Source: Lunularia cruciata
Lineage: Eukaryota; Streptophyta; Marchantiopsida; Lunulariales; Lunulariaceae
Assembly (NCBI GenBank): GCA_948567375.1
Contig: OX419758.1
Location: 18,357,001 to 18,421,000 of the forward strand
Length of the DNA stretch: 64,000 bases
Reading direction: 5' to 3'
Of the stretch, positions 36,543 to 45,905 are shown one piece after another. Both the position numbers and the translations under genes were made by a program. How positions within the stretch are numbered: position 1 is the first letter of the stretch; every line of letters starts with the position of its first letter. The notes under the pieces were generated by a model, which was not told the DNA's origin, did no database searches, and saw nothing but the letters and a program-made list of their open reading frames with translations.

Positions 36543-36700
36543 CAATCAAACACAAAACTCTCCACTACGCCCATGAGATTTTTACCTTCAAATACCTTGT
36601 ACTTTGGAAATTGGATTAACTTTCTCCTTCTTGAATTGGTGCTCTCTTTACATGCTCTTGTCATTAATGATCTTGTTCTTCCAACAATCAAGTAAGGTGA
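36543..36700 (-). repeat. Inverted repeat arm flanking LTR, left
   Basis: Reverse complement resembles 37575-37735 (about 75-80%): shared 'atgacaagagcatgta', 'aaggtatttgaaggyaa' and 'ttttgtrtttgattgt'. The arms bracket the LTR at 37012-37503, so related internal sequence lies in opposite orientation on both sides of it. Confidence 0.75.
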
Positions 36701-36998
36701 TCTATTTGTTGCTACATGGCAATGATAACTTTGGGCATTGCTACAAAGGGTACTATTCTATCAAACTACATACAATTTATCTAAGATAACAAATAAATGC
36801 AACACATCCATGTTCTTTGTAAGTTACCATTGGAAGTACCAAGGGTTCATCAAACAAGGTGATTGTATTAAAATAATTTTTCCCAAAATGTTAGATGATG
36901 ATGCATGAAATGGTGCTTAAGTAGTACATGGACACAAAAATCACAATCATTTGGTGGAAATAAATTTGGTGGTCCATAAATTCCATAATCTCATTCTT
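36543..36998 (-). mobile_element. Short internal region between two minus-strand LTRs
   Basis: About 456 bases lie between the primer-binding site at 36999-37011 and the LTR start at 36542. With the flanking LTRs this makes a very short, non-coding element, like a TRIM or an internally deleted derivative. No gag or pol sequence is visible. Confidence 0.5.
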
Positions 36999-37011
36999 GC
37001 TCTAATACTAA

Positions 37012-37503
37012 TGTAAAAATAATAGAGGAGAGAAATAGGAGAATAGAAGATCAAAGTGAAAGTGCACATTGAGACTCTTGAATGATGGAAATTATAAATA
37101 TTTAGCATGAGCTTGGGTTTTGGCGTTTATAGAAAATATATAAGTTGAGAATACCTTGAGAAACATCCTAAAAGTCATTTTGTTGGAATGCAAGCTAAGC
37201 TAACCTTGGAGCTTTTCAAGAAGATTTCTTGTAGAAACCACCTACTTGGCATGCAAGCTAAGATAGCCGAGAAGCTTCTTTCTAGAAATCACCTGCTTAG
37301 CATGCAAGCTAAACTAACCGAGAAGCTTCCTATGAAACTTCATCCTAGAAATCGTCACTTGGCATGCATATTATCCAGTACTTGGAAGGTACCAAGTAGC
37401 TTCCTAGATGCTTCCAGAATATTGTTATAATTTTTGGCTAATTTGGCCTACTTGCTATTTTGTCAATCTAGACTAACTCCTCTATGAATTCCATATTGTT
37501 ACA
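37012..37503 (-). repeat. Complete minus-strand Ty3/gypsy LTR with primer-binding site
   Basis: Minus strand from TGTAACAATATGG at 37503 to TTTTACA at 37012. It contains three degenerate units of about 60 bases with AAGCTTC and 'catgcaagctaa' words, and a TATA region near 37120. Directly after it (37011-36999) is TTAGTATTAGAGC, which differs from the common plant Met-tRNA primer-binding site by G-to-A and C-to-T changes only. It is therefore a 5' LTR of a minus-strand element. Confidence 0.78.
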
Positions 37504-37574
37504 TTGATAGAGTAGTAGTCATGGCGGCGATGCCCAAAATTATCATTATTATACAACAATAAATCAAACACCTT

Positions 37575-37735
37575 ACTAGATTGTTAGAATAAAAAGACCA
37601 TCAATGACAAGAGCATGTAGAGAGCACAATTTTGAAAAGAAGGTGAATCTGATTTTTGAAAGTCAAGGTATTTGAAGGCAAGAATCTCCTGTGTGCATTA
37701 GAGAATTTTGTATTTGATTGTAAATATTATTTTGA
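37575..37735 (+). repeat. Inverted repeat arm flanking LTR, right
   Basis: Partner of 36543-36700 on the opposite strand. Confidence 0.75.
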
Positions 37736-37739
37736 AGCT

Positions 37740-38390
37740 ACAAATCTTCAAGATAAACAAAGATGAATTCTTTTGGTTCCAAGCCAATTAGATAGAAAGG
37801 TAAAACTATGGTGGTAATTCTGAGTGAAACAAGTTGAAAGGTAATTTATTTTGCCAATCTCAACATGGAAAAAAAAATTCAAGAGCATAATAATTGAGAG
37901 ATTTTAAATTATAAATTTTACACAAGCCGCATGAGATAGATTTGCAAAATTGAAGTAGAGTGATTTGGTTAGATTAAAAATTTGGTTAGATTAAAAATTA
38001 GATTGATTTATGAAGTGCTTGAAGTCACACACCGAATTGAAAATGACCATACAAGAGCCTAAACTTTTTGAAATATCTTCTATTAAGGTACTTTGAAAAG
38101 TAAGATTGAAATCAAAATCTTAATGAGTAGATTTCTGAAAGGGTTGTATTGTAACCAAAAAGAAGTTGAATCTAAAATGGGTCGATGCAAGTAATACTAA
38201 GCTTTATGTTTACAATTATAAAACAAAGCACTCTAATACTCCAAATAGCATTTTGAAGATACAATAGAGCTAATTATTATGATCAAAAGATTCTAGTCTA
38301 GGAAGTGCAATCACAATTAGTGATTGAATCTTTTAATTAACAAGTTGTTAGAATTTCTGACTTATTAACCATGAAAATACTGATATAAGA
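37740..38390. other. No recognisable gene
   Basis: AT-rich sequence without a domain. A short word 'gagctaattattatgatcaaa-gttctagtcta' is shared with 23558-23590, which again links the HNL flank and the upstream mosaic. Confidence 0.5.
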
Positions 38391-38512
38391 CGTTTGACAC
38401 GTGTTTATCTATGTTTGGTACTTCTCTATCACACACACTATACCCGGGAACATAATACTTCACATGTGTTATGGTGTAGACTTGGTGAAACACATTTACT
38501 TTGATTACACAT

Positions 38513-38781
38513 TACAGTCGTCCGTCCAATCTACGCAGCTTGCAGTGTGCTGGCGTTCGAGTTCCATTAGCATTTCCGTGAGCACTTGTGAAACGGGAGG
38601 GGTTTGGATCCGCTGGAGAGTCCTTGGAGAGCCTTCCACGATGTTCAAGTCCATCAAGATTCTACGAAACTTGATCGGAAAGTCGACAGTGGTCTACTTC
38701 TGTGTTGCATGTCTATGTCCGTGGCAGCTTCTAGCTCCAAATTCAGCACGGCTGGAAAAAACTCGGAACATGGCATAAAGG
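38513..38781 (+). pseudogene. Duplicate of HNL promoter and first exon
   Basis: Aligns with 39770-40026. An exon-like stretch starts ATGTCCGTGGCAGCTTC at 38715 and ends at a GGTAAATT donor at 38781. It reads MSVAASSSKF, then a Ser/Lys-rich tail. It is 67 bases long, one more than the matching 66-base exon at 39961-40026, so splicing it to exon 2 at 40346 would shift the frame. It might be an untranslated or alternative first exon, but is more likely a decayed duplicate. Confidence 0.6.
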
Positions 38782-39960
38782 GTAAATTTCAGCCACTTTC
38801 TTGTCATGATTTGGATATGGCTGTATAAATTCATTGACATTTGTATCATATGAAGACTGCAAAACATAGTTTTGCATTCACTATTTCACCCAATCACAGC
38901 ACTTACGTCCTGCTGATTTTCAGCGAGAATAAAATTCGTTGATTCAGCAGTGGATGAGGATTTAAAAGCCACGGGATCCCGCAAGATTATGTGACAAACG
39001 CGATTTTTGCATACTTCACTTTCAGTCCTGCTCTAAATGGAGCCCGACAGTCTGTTAAAGTTCACAATGTAACATATTTCCACTTACAAACCATGAGCTT
39101 TACTGTTCATACACTTCTCTTTCAATCCTGCGTGAAAATTCACATAATAACTTGTGATATCCCCACGGTAATATGAAGTCATGCCTCTCAGCTTGTTCCA
39201 AACCGACCTACCCATACGTACATATCCGTGACATCACCACATCGACAGCAAGCTTTCGTGAACCCAACCCAAAAAGTCGTCATGACGCGTGGAGTGGACG
39301 ATTGAATGCACTGTAAAGAATAAACCATAATATATTATTCAGGACTAGGAGAAATACTGCACTAGGAGCTGCATCGCTGCTTCCGAGTTCACAATTTTCT
39401 AAGCTTCCCTCTGAGTCACACGTATTGTGTAGAAAGGGTTAGGAGTAAGATATTACCACTTTCTAGTAAGTAACAAACGTGGTAGGTACTGCCGACCTCC
39501 AGACCATGCCGACCTCCAGACCATATCTCTGATGGACTTGGTCCCCAATGACGTGAGTCTAAATCATCAATAGTGCCTTGTATTTTAACATTCTAGGTAG
39601 TAGTTTATTTCCATCCTATTCCATACCAATCAAAGCTCACATCTACGAGCAACGCGGGAAGAAAATTTGGTCATTTGCAACTGCGATTGTGAGACACATG
39701 ACCTTGCCATCAAGTTCAAGTTTGAGGGGACAGTTGCAGTCGTCCAAAATGGAGTCCAATAGACAAATCTTGCCGTGTGCTGCTCGTCCAGTTTGATGAG
39801 CACTTGTGGAACTTGCGCGAGGCCCCCGGATCCACTGGACAGTCCTTGGAAAGTTTTCACGAAGTTCCTATCAGGATCCGGACTCTACAAACTGACACGA
39901 AATTCAGCTTGAAGTCGACAATCTAAGAGTGTTCTTCTTCCAGTTCTGTGTTCTATATCT

Positions 39961-40026
39961 ATGTCCATGGCAGCTTCTAGCTCCAATTCGTGCACTGCTG
40001 GGAAAAGCTCGCAGCATGGCATAAGG
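39961..40026 (+). CDS. HNL exon 1 (start codon)
   Basis: ATG at 39961, with a second in-frame ATG at 39967. The short Ser-rich leader (SMAASSSNS...) ends at AGG, donor GTAAAT at 40027, phase 0. The start is chosen because the exon is conserved in the upstream duplicate and joins exon 2 in frame. Confidence 0.6.
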
Positions 40027-43000
40027 GTAAATTTCTGTCACTTTCTTGTCCACAAATATGTACATGGCATGTAAATCCAATCACTACGTACAATTGAATT
40101 AGCTTGTTTGTGGCCTCTCGAAAGATACATATCGTTCAAAGGATAATAGAGTTTGGTGCCTCTATGCCTCATTTCCCTTGTTTATCGTACATCTTCATTG
40201 GACTACTATTTAAGGTCCCGGTGGATTTCTATATTTAGCTGAACGGCGCAGAACACTCTCTAAAGAAAAGCAAAATTGTTCTAGATTATAGGTAGACACC
40301 CCTGATCAGTTACTGACACTGAATCGTTCGATTTGTCTTCTGCAGCTCAACGATGCAGTGTTTGAGATGTACAGACCTAGAACAGGAGCCAAAGAGTTGG
40401 AGATCATATTTTTCCATGGGTTCTCGAAGGAAGACGCTGACGAGGCTTACTTCCGGACCTGGATGAAGAATGATGATTCAGAGTGTTGGTTGAACACTTT
40501 GCTTGCTGACTCTTTTCCCCAGTCTCATATCCTGAGCATGTACTACGGTGCTGGAATAACCGCCTCTAGCTACGATGGAGCACTGGACACATATTTGCTT
40601 GCAGAAAACTTGGCACAATCTATTATAGGTTTGGCAGGCATTGGTCAAAATTGTCCCGTGATTTTGGTTGGACATTGTGTAGGCGGACTCATCTTAAAAG
40701 AGGTGTGTCTAAAAGCTGACATGCTGGCCAGAGGACCTACACAACAACATGGATACATGTATTCCAATTTCTTGACAAATCTGAAAGCCACCGTGTTTTA
40801 TGGTACTCCCCATTTTGGTTCTGGAGTAAAACCCAGGCCTGGTCTTGGTGGTCCTCTACTCCAGTATTTGCATCAGTACAACTTAGTATCCACCAGGATC
40901 CACGATGATTTTTCAAAATTGCGACATCGATATAACTGGGAGAGTTGTGGGGTTTGTGAGACCAATGTTACAACAGAGATGAAGGACTTTATGTCATTAT
41001 CTTTATCTTTGGTATGTTCATTGTTGGTGAAATTTTACTTGTGCTTCGTTGTGTAGACTTCTGAAAGCACTTTGATCTCATTTTTGTGCATGTTTATTCA
41101 GTTCGAATATGATCCTTATTGAACATGAACAGGTGAAGAAGTTTGGGGGCTTGGTCTCTCCGATGAGGCAGGTGGTGGAAGAGCAGTCTGCTCGTTGTGA
41201 TATGGATGCTTTCATCGCTCTGCCTGGGACAGATCATTATGATGTCTGCAAACCTTCTGATGAAAAGTCGACCAGCTTTGTCTTTCTGCACCGTATATTG
41301 GACAGAATATGCAAGAACGAGGTATGTTCTGAAACAGTATTGCATGTCATGTTATTTTAGGTTTTTCTCCAGAACGCGTTCAAACTTACAGACTAGATAC
41401 AAAAGTCCAAGCTTTGAATGACGATCTTATATGCATGAAAACAATCCAATCAAACCGTATAACAGAGTAATCTTGAATATGGTAGGATTTGATTTCACGG
41501 TGACAAGGTATGTGAATCATACTGTATTACAGCGACAGGTCGAGAAGAATCTACAATTGAAGCCGCTGATAATACATTAAAAGACTCTGAATCAGCTTAA
41601 ACCTTTTCCGTAGCAGTTTCCGGAATTTACTGCAAATTACATTCATAAGTGAAAAGCTGTTTACAACTCTACATTCTATATCCATGAACGTCAACTGAAC
41701 ATAGCAGAGTGGAATCATAGCGCTACAACTAATGTTCCACCTGCGAACAGGTTTAATCCTTACTGTATACTGTGGCAGGCTGAGAGGAATCTACAATTGG
41801 AGAGAATGCTTGTTTTGCCGAAGGTGCTTCTGGACACCTTCGAGGGTGATCGTGTAGATGGAGTTATCAAAATGCTACGATTACAAGACTCAATATCGTT
41901 GCGGTTGGCGTTGGTAGGTATGGGCGGTCTGGGGAAAACCACCTTAGCCAAGCAAGTTGTACTCAAGATCGGTCGTCATTTTGAGTTCGTCTGTTTTGTG
42001 GAAGATGCGAAACGGAAGCTGGCAAGTACGCCTCTCCAGAAGTTGATAGCTGAAAACCTGTACGGGGGAGTCGGAAAGAAAGTGGGAACAGATGAGGACG
42101 TTTGGATACTTTTGAGAGGAAAGAAGGCGCTGATCGTTGTAGATGATATTGACAATGAGAAGGAGATAGATGTTTTATCGGAATCAAGTTGGGCTGATAA
42201 CCGAAGTCGTCTCATTGTCACCTCCCGGAACCACAGAGTACTGAAAGGAGCTATCATCCATGAAGTTCCTTGTCTGTCCAAAGCAGATTCACAAGCTCTT
42301 TTCGAGGCCCACATGGAAAACGGAAGACCCGCACTAGTTCCCAAGGATTTGGCAGAACAAATAGTGGAGAGGTGCGATGGGTTACCTCTTGCACTGGAGG
42401 TGATCGGAAGCTATCTCAGCGAGGTGAAGGAGGTGTCAAGCTGGAGAGATGCCCTTCAGAGGTTGGAGAAGGCACAATCCTTGGATGGAAATGGGTACGA
42501 TGACAGGTTATGGAGCACGTTGAGAGTGAGTTTTGACAAGCTTGGGGAGATTGAGAAGGAGATGTTTCTAGATCTCACAGCTTTTGATATGTTTGGTTCC
42601 AAGTTGATTCATTACAGTGTAGATGTGCTGAAAGCTGCGCTGGACACAAGGATGTCATTAGATGTCACGTTATGCAACCTGGAGAAGAGGTCATTCATAC
42701 AGCTGGTTGATGACCGGACGCACTCGAGGTCCATAGTGCATAGTCAAGAGTTGTATTGAACTTGTAACCGCACATTACTTTTTGAGTTGTGATGAGAGGT
42801 AGTCCATGATATCCTCGTACTATATCGTGCTCATGCAGGGAGGAGGTGTACCTAGCACACAGATATTTTCGCTTCATGGAGATGTGAAGAGAGAGTCATC
42901 GTCTTCAAGTTCATCTGTCCCAAATACTCCGCTCACTTCCATGTCGTTTGCAAAACTGGAACGTTTACGCCTGTTAAGGATGTGCAATGTAATCATGACA

Positions 43001-44557
43001 GATTCGAACAGCTCTTCCAGATTTCCTTCTAGTCTCCTCGTGTTACATATAATTCATTGTTCGAGGGCATGGTGCTGGAAGCGAAAGTTGTTGGAGAAGA
43101 AATGCTGGCCGATTCATGATGGAGATGTCAGAGATCTTCATCAGCTGAGGGTCCTTCTGATAAAAGATTGCAGCCCGGTGCGATTGCCTTGGAATTTTCA
43201 TGAACTGAAAAATTTGAAAATTCTCCAGATTCACAACGCTGAGAAAACTTTGAAGAAATTGCCGGAGAAAATCGGCCTACTTCCGGCTCTGGAGCAGATC
43301 TATATCGAAATTCCGGGATTAGAGGAGCTTCCTGTTTCTTTGTTACAGTCGACCTCTTTGCAATCGATGACGATCCGAAACTGCATCTCCTTGAGGACAA
43401 TACCAAAACTCAACGCTGCACCCAACATATCCGGGTATGGATATTCGATCACTCATTTGAGATTGGTCAATCTTCCAGGTTTGGAGAAACTCCCAGAATC
43501 GTTGGTGGAGTTGAAATCTCTTCAAAGGTTGTACATATACAATTGCACGGCGCTGGTGGGGCTCCCGAAGAATTTTGGCGAGATGAAATCTCTTGCAAGG
43601 TTAGAGATTTCAACTTGCTGGGCTCTGGTGGAACTCCCGATGAATTTTGGCCAGCTCCTACAATTGAGAGATTTCCGGATATCTGATTGTTCCAATATAC
43701 GAGCCCTTCCTGAGAGTTTCGGTCAGCTTCCCCGATTGGAAATGTTAAGAATTCATTTTTGTGATAGTTTAGAATCCCTCGGTCACTCTTCCGGTAATGC
43801 ATTTCGAAGAGAGGATCGGGACTTCACCAATCTTCCAGAATCGAGTTTCACACCTGCCACATCAGATCATTTCGCAACTCTTCGACAGGTTGACATCGCC
43901 TCTTGTCGGGCTTTGAGAACGTTCCCGGAGAACTTCCGGAGCCCGCAGAAGCTGTGGCTCCAGGGCTGTGATGGATCGTTGGTCCGTAGCATTATGGAAC
44001 AGGGTCGCGGAAGTCCGGGATCCGTCCGTGCGAATGACGTGATGTCCAGCTGCGACGGTGCAGTGTACGGATCACATAGCCCGACGACTTGGCAGGAGGA
44101 TCGCGTTCATCATTTGGACACGCATCGACCTTTGCACATGGTCGGGCCTCCGGGACACGGTGACGAACTCATTAACATTGCATTAGCTCACATATCCGAC
44201 CTAGAATACATTCCTGAAAGTATAGGGTGTTATAGAAATGTGCAGACTATATATATTTCCAATTGCGACAATCTGGAAGGGTTACCAGAAAGCCTAGGTC
44301 AATTAACCAAACTTCGATCCTTATCAATAGCGTGTTGTTTTAAGGTGAAGGGTCTTCCCGATTCTCTAGGAGATGCGATCAACTTAAAATATATATATGT
44401 GGATAATTGTGCTACTTTTGAACATGTTCCGATATCCTTAGGAAAGCTTCTTAAATTAGAACACCTCGAAATAAGAGGCTGTAGAAATTTCAGAGGTCTA
44501 CCCGACAGTTTACGAGAGATTTTAGGGTCAAGCTCCTGCGATATCATTCTATATTGA
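39961..44557 (+). CDS. HNL immune receptor: alpha/beta-hydrolase, NB-ARC, LRR
   Basis: Inferred exons: 39961-40026, 40346-41011, 41133-41321, 41779-about 42756 and 42839-44557. The first three junctions keep the frame. The product of about 1,205 residues has a hydrolase domain (residues 40-290), NB-ARC (about 320-600) and LRRs (650-1,200). Such receptors sense pathogen effectors and switch on defence through ATP binding; this N-terminal type is known from liverworts and differs from TIR and coiled-coil types. Seen: GMGGLGKTT at 354-362, VVDD near 427-430, GLPLAL near 508, and many 'LPESLGQL' repeats. Odd: hydrolase nucleophile Ser is Cys133 (GHCVGG), and the frame stops after a VHSQEL reading where MHD is expected. 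A polyadenylation signal AATAAA follows at 44607. It may be a functional, atypical or recently broken gene. Confidence 0.83.
40346..41011 (+). CDS. HNL exon 2: alpha/beta-hydrolase domain
   Basis: Begins after TTCTGCAG and ends before GTATGT at 41012, both phase 0. It encodes the DUF676/SERAC1-like fold: LEIIFFHGF (oxyanion region), PVILVGHCVGGLILKE (nucleophile elbow, Cys codon TGT at 40676-40678) and ATVFYGTPHFGSG. Family members usually have GHSxGG. The fold is clear, but catalysis by a Ser is not possible here. Confidence 0.82.
41133..41321 (+). CDS. HNL exon 3: end of hydrolase domain
   Basis: Starts after GAACAG and ends at GAG before GTATGT, 63 codons, phase 0. The sequence FIALPGTDHYDVCKPSDE carries the His (residue 279) that occupies the catalytic His position in related hydrolases. 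An alternative acceptor at 41101 would run into a stop. Confidence 0.78.
41521..41575 (+). repeat. Decayed duplicate of the exon 4 acceptor region
   Basis: Inside intron 3, 'actgtattacagcgacaggt' and 'gaatctacaattg' repeat the sequence at 41764-41800 ('actgtggcaggctgagaggaatctacaattgg' in two parts). The copy reads CGACAGGTCGAGAAG in place of GTGGCAGGCTGAGAGG and runs into stops, so it looks like an abandoned exon start. It could act as a decoy splice site. Confidence 0.65.
41779..42759 (+). CDS. HNL exon 4: NB-ARC ATPase domain
   Basis: Acceptor TGTGGCAG at 41771-41778, continuing in phase 0 (AERNLQLERMLVLPKV). Seen in order: P-loop GMGGLGKTT (41917-41943), kinase-2 ALIVVDDID (42127-42153), RNBS-B SRLIVTSRN, GLPLALEVIG (about 42379-42408) and an RNBS-D-like EMFLDLTAF. 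The frame ends LEKRSFIQLVDD...VHSQELY and TGA at 42757. No good in-phase donor is obvious between 42690 and 42757. The junction to the LRR exon is thus unresolved or damaged. Confidence 0.8.
   Translation, partial: AERNLQLERMLVLPKVLLDTFEGDRVDGVIKMLRLQDSISLRLALVGMGGLGKTTLAKQVVLKIGRHFEFVCFVEDAKRKLASTPLQKLIAENLYGGVGKKVGTDEDVWILLRGKKALIVVDDIDNEKEIDVLSESSWADNRSRLIVTSRNHRVLKGAIIHEVPCLSKADSQALFEAHMENGRPALVPKDLAEQIVERCDGLPLALEVIGSYLSEVKEVSSWRDALQRLEKAQSLDGNGYDDRLWSTLRVSFDKLGEIEKEMFLDLTAFDMFGSKLIHYSVDVLKAALDTRMSLDVTLCNLEKRSFIQLVDDRTHSRSIVHSQELY
42839..44557 (+). CDS. HNL exon 5: leucine-rich repeats
   Basis: Acceptor CATGCAG ends at 42838 and is followed by 572 codons to a TGA at 44557. After a Ser-rich stretch, about 16-18 repeats of the plant Cys-containing LRR type follow (for example ELKSLQRLYIYNCTALVGLP and LGQLTKLRSLSI). 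A non-LRR island at about 43960-44170 has higher GC and Gly/Ser/His-rich composition. The LRR part would bind ligand or restrain the ATPase. No downstream domain is present. Confidence 0.82.
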   Translation, partial: GGGVPSTQIFSLHGDVKRESSSSSSSVPNTPLTSMSFAKLERLRLLRMCNVIMTDSNSSSRFPSSLLVLHIIHCSRAWCWKRKLLEKKCWPIHDGDVRDLHQLRVLLIKDCSPVRLPWNFHELKNLKILQIHNAEKTLKKLPEKIGLLPALEQIYIEIPGLEELPVSLLQSTSLQSMTIRNCISLRTIPKLNAAPNISGYGYSITHLRLVNLPGLEKLPESLVELKSLQRLYIYNCTALVGLPKNFGEMKSLARLEISTCWALVELPMNFGQLLQLRDFRISDCSNIRALPESFGQLPRLEMLRIHFCDSLESLGHSSGNAFRREDRDFTNLPESSFTPATSDHFATLRQVDIASCRALRTFPENFRSPQKLWLQGCDGSLVRSIMEQGRGSPGSVRANDVMSSCDGAVYGSHSPTTWQEDRVHHLDTHRPLHMVGPPGHGDELINIALAHISDLEYIPESIGCYRNVQTIYISNCDNLEGLPESLGQLTKLRSLSIACCFKVKGLPDSLGDAINLKYIYVDNCATFEHVPISLGKLLKLEHLEIRGCRNFRGLPDSLREILGSSSCDIILY

Positions 44558-44606
44558 ATCCTCGAAATAGTCTGAAGATGCTTTGGAGATTGAACCTCTC
44601 CACCTC

Positions 44607-44612
44607 AATAAA
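44607..44612 (+). promoter_or_regulatory. Polyadenylation signal of the HNL gene
   Basis: AATAAA 50 bases after the stop codon, in the normal window for a plant near-upstream element. Confidence 0.5.
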
Positions 44613-45049
44613 TCGAAATCCCACTGGAGCTCTTGTCATTCACTCGCGACGTTTTCTATGGGTGCTGTGCATTATTAGTAAATTAAAATCTGAATCTCTG
44701 AACTATTTGGTTATTCATAGGTAGGAAATTCTTGAATGTCGGGTTTCAATTTATGAGTAGGTGGATAACGACCGGAAAGGCAGGAGTAACTTCCACTGAA
44801 TATTTCCGTTTGAACTTACCTCTTGTTACCACCGCTTTTTGGATTACGAGGAATGATGAGGATCTTCCAGAATATTATCATCCTTAAGGAGTAACTTCCA
44901 CTGAATATTTCCATTGCAATTTACCTCTTGTTACAACCGTTCTCGTCTTTATTATCCTTATGAACATTCGGTTCTTTTAATCTTTCATTTCGGAAACAAA
45001 CCTTTATGGCACTTCACGAACGCCTTTTGTTCACGTAGGGTATAGTGCA

Positions 45050-45275
45050 TAAAGTCCATGCCATTTCTAGAGTATAATTTAATACGTTTTTAGAATTGAG
45101 TTGCATTAAAGTCTGCTCCTTTTCTAGAGTTTAAGTTGATATGTTTTTAGAACCAAGCTACATTAAATTATATACCTTTACAGATCTCAATTCATAGGTT
45201 TCTAGAATTGGATCGCATTAAATTCTATGTTTTTTAGGAGTTTAATTCTAATGTGTTTTGAGAATGGAGTCCAAT
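45050..45275. repeat. Duplicated intergenic block, copy B
   Basis: Partner of 18845-19080, located downstream of the HNL gene. Non-coding. Confidence 0.85.
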
Positions 45276-45479
45276 CTAACTCATTGACAAGCATATTTTA
45301 AGTCACTACACAACTTGAGCTTAGTATGGGTATCTAAAAGGAGGTCTAAATGGTCTTTCTACATTCATGATTTTATTTTTATTTAAACTGCTAGTTGTAT
45401 TCGGCTACTTCTCAAATTATACTGTTCAGCAGTAAAGACAGTAATTTCTTTTATTTGACTTACATGACACAAATCGTGT

Positions 45480-45905
45480 CATGTACGTCAAATTCCTAAC
45501 ATAAGAGAAACTTGTGTTTATTATGAATGTTTCAACTTCTTAACTTTTCACGAAAATAGAAGTCCAATTATGGGTCGTCCTTTTATATGAAATTTTTTAT
45601 TTTCTTAAATTTCATTTATCACACGGAGGGAATGGGCTGTTAAAAACAAAGAAATTTCACCGTGTTTTTAATTCTGATTTTCCTTTAATCTGTTAATACT
45701 CCCTCCTTCAATGACAATGCAACTCTCACACAACTGCAAATTAGTAATTTTTGTATGATAATAATTCATTTAGCTATTTTCTTCAGAAATTAAAGAGATT
45801 TAATAACAAAATATTCAGTTCAAAGGATACATTATTTTGTGTACTATCATTTACCAATTATCCCTTTTGAACTACACAGTTTTATGAGCTTTACTATGTG
45901 CTCGA
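45480..45905. repeat. Duplicated intergenic block 2, copy B
   Basis: Partner of 23090-23580 in the 3' flank of the HNL gene. Non-coding. Confidence 0.7.

Noticed and set aside
40478-40675. Minus-strand frames opposite the HNL exons (also 41976-42344 and 43128-43802)
   Set aside because: Shadows of the hydrolase, NB-ARC and LRR coding sequence.
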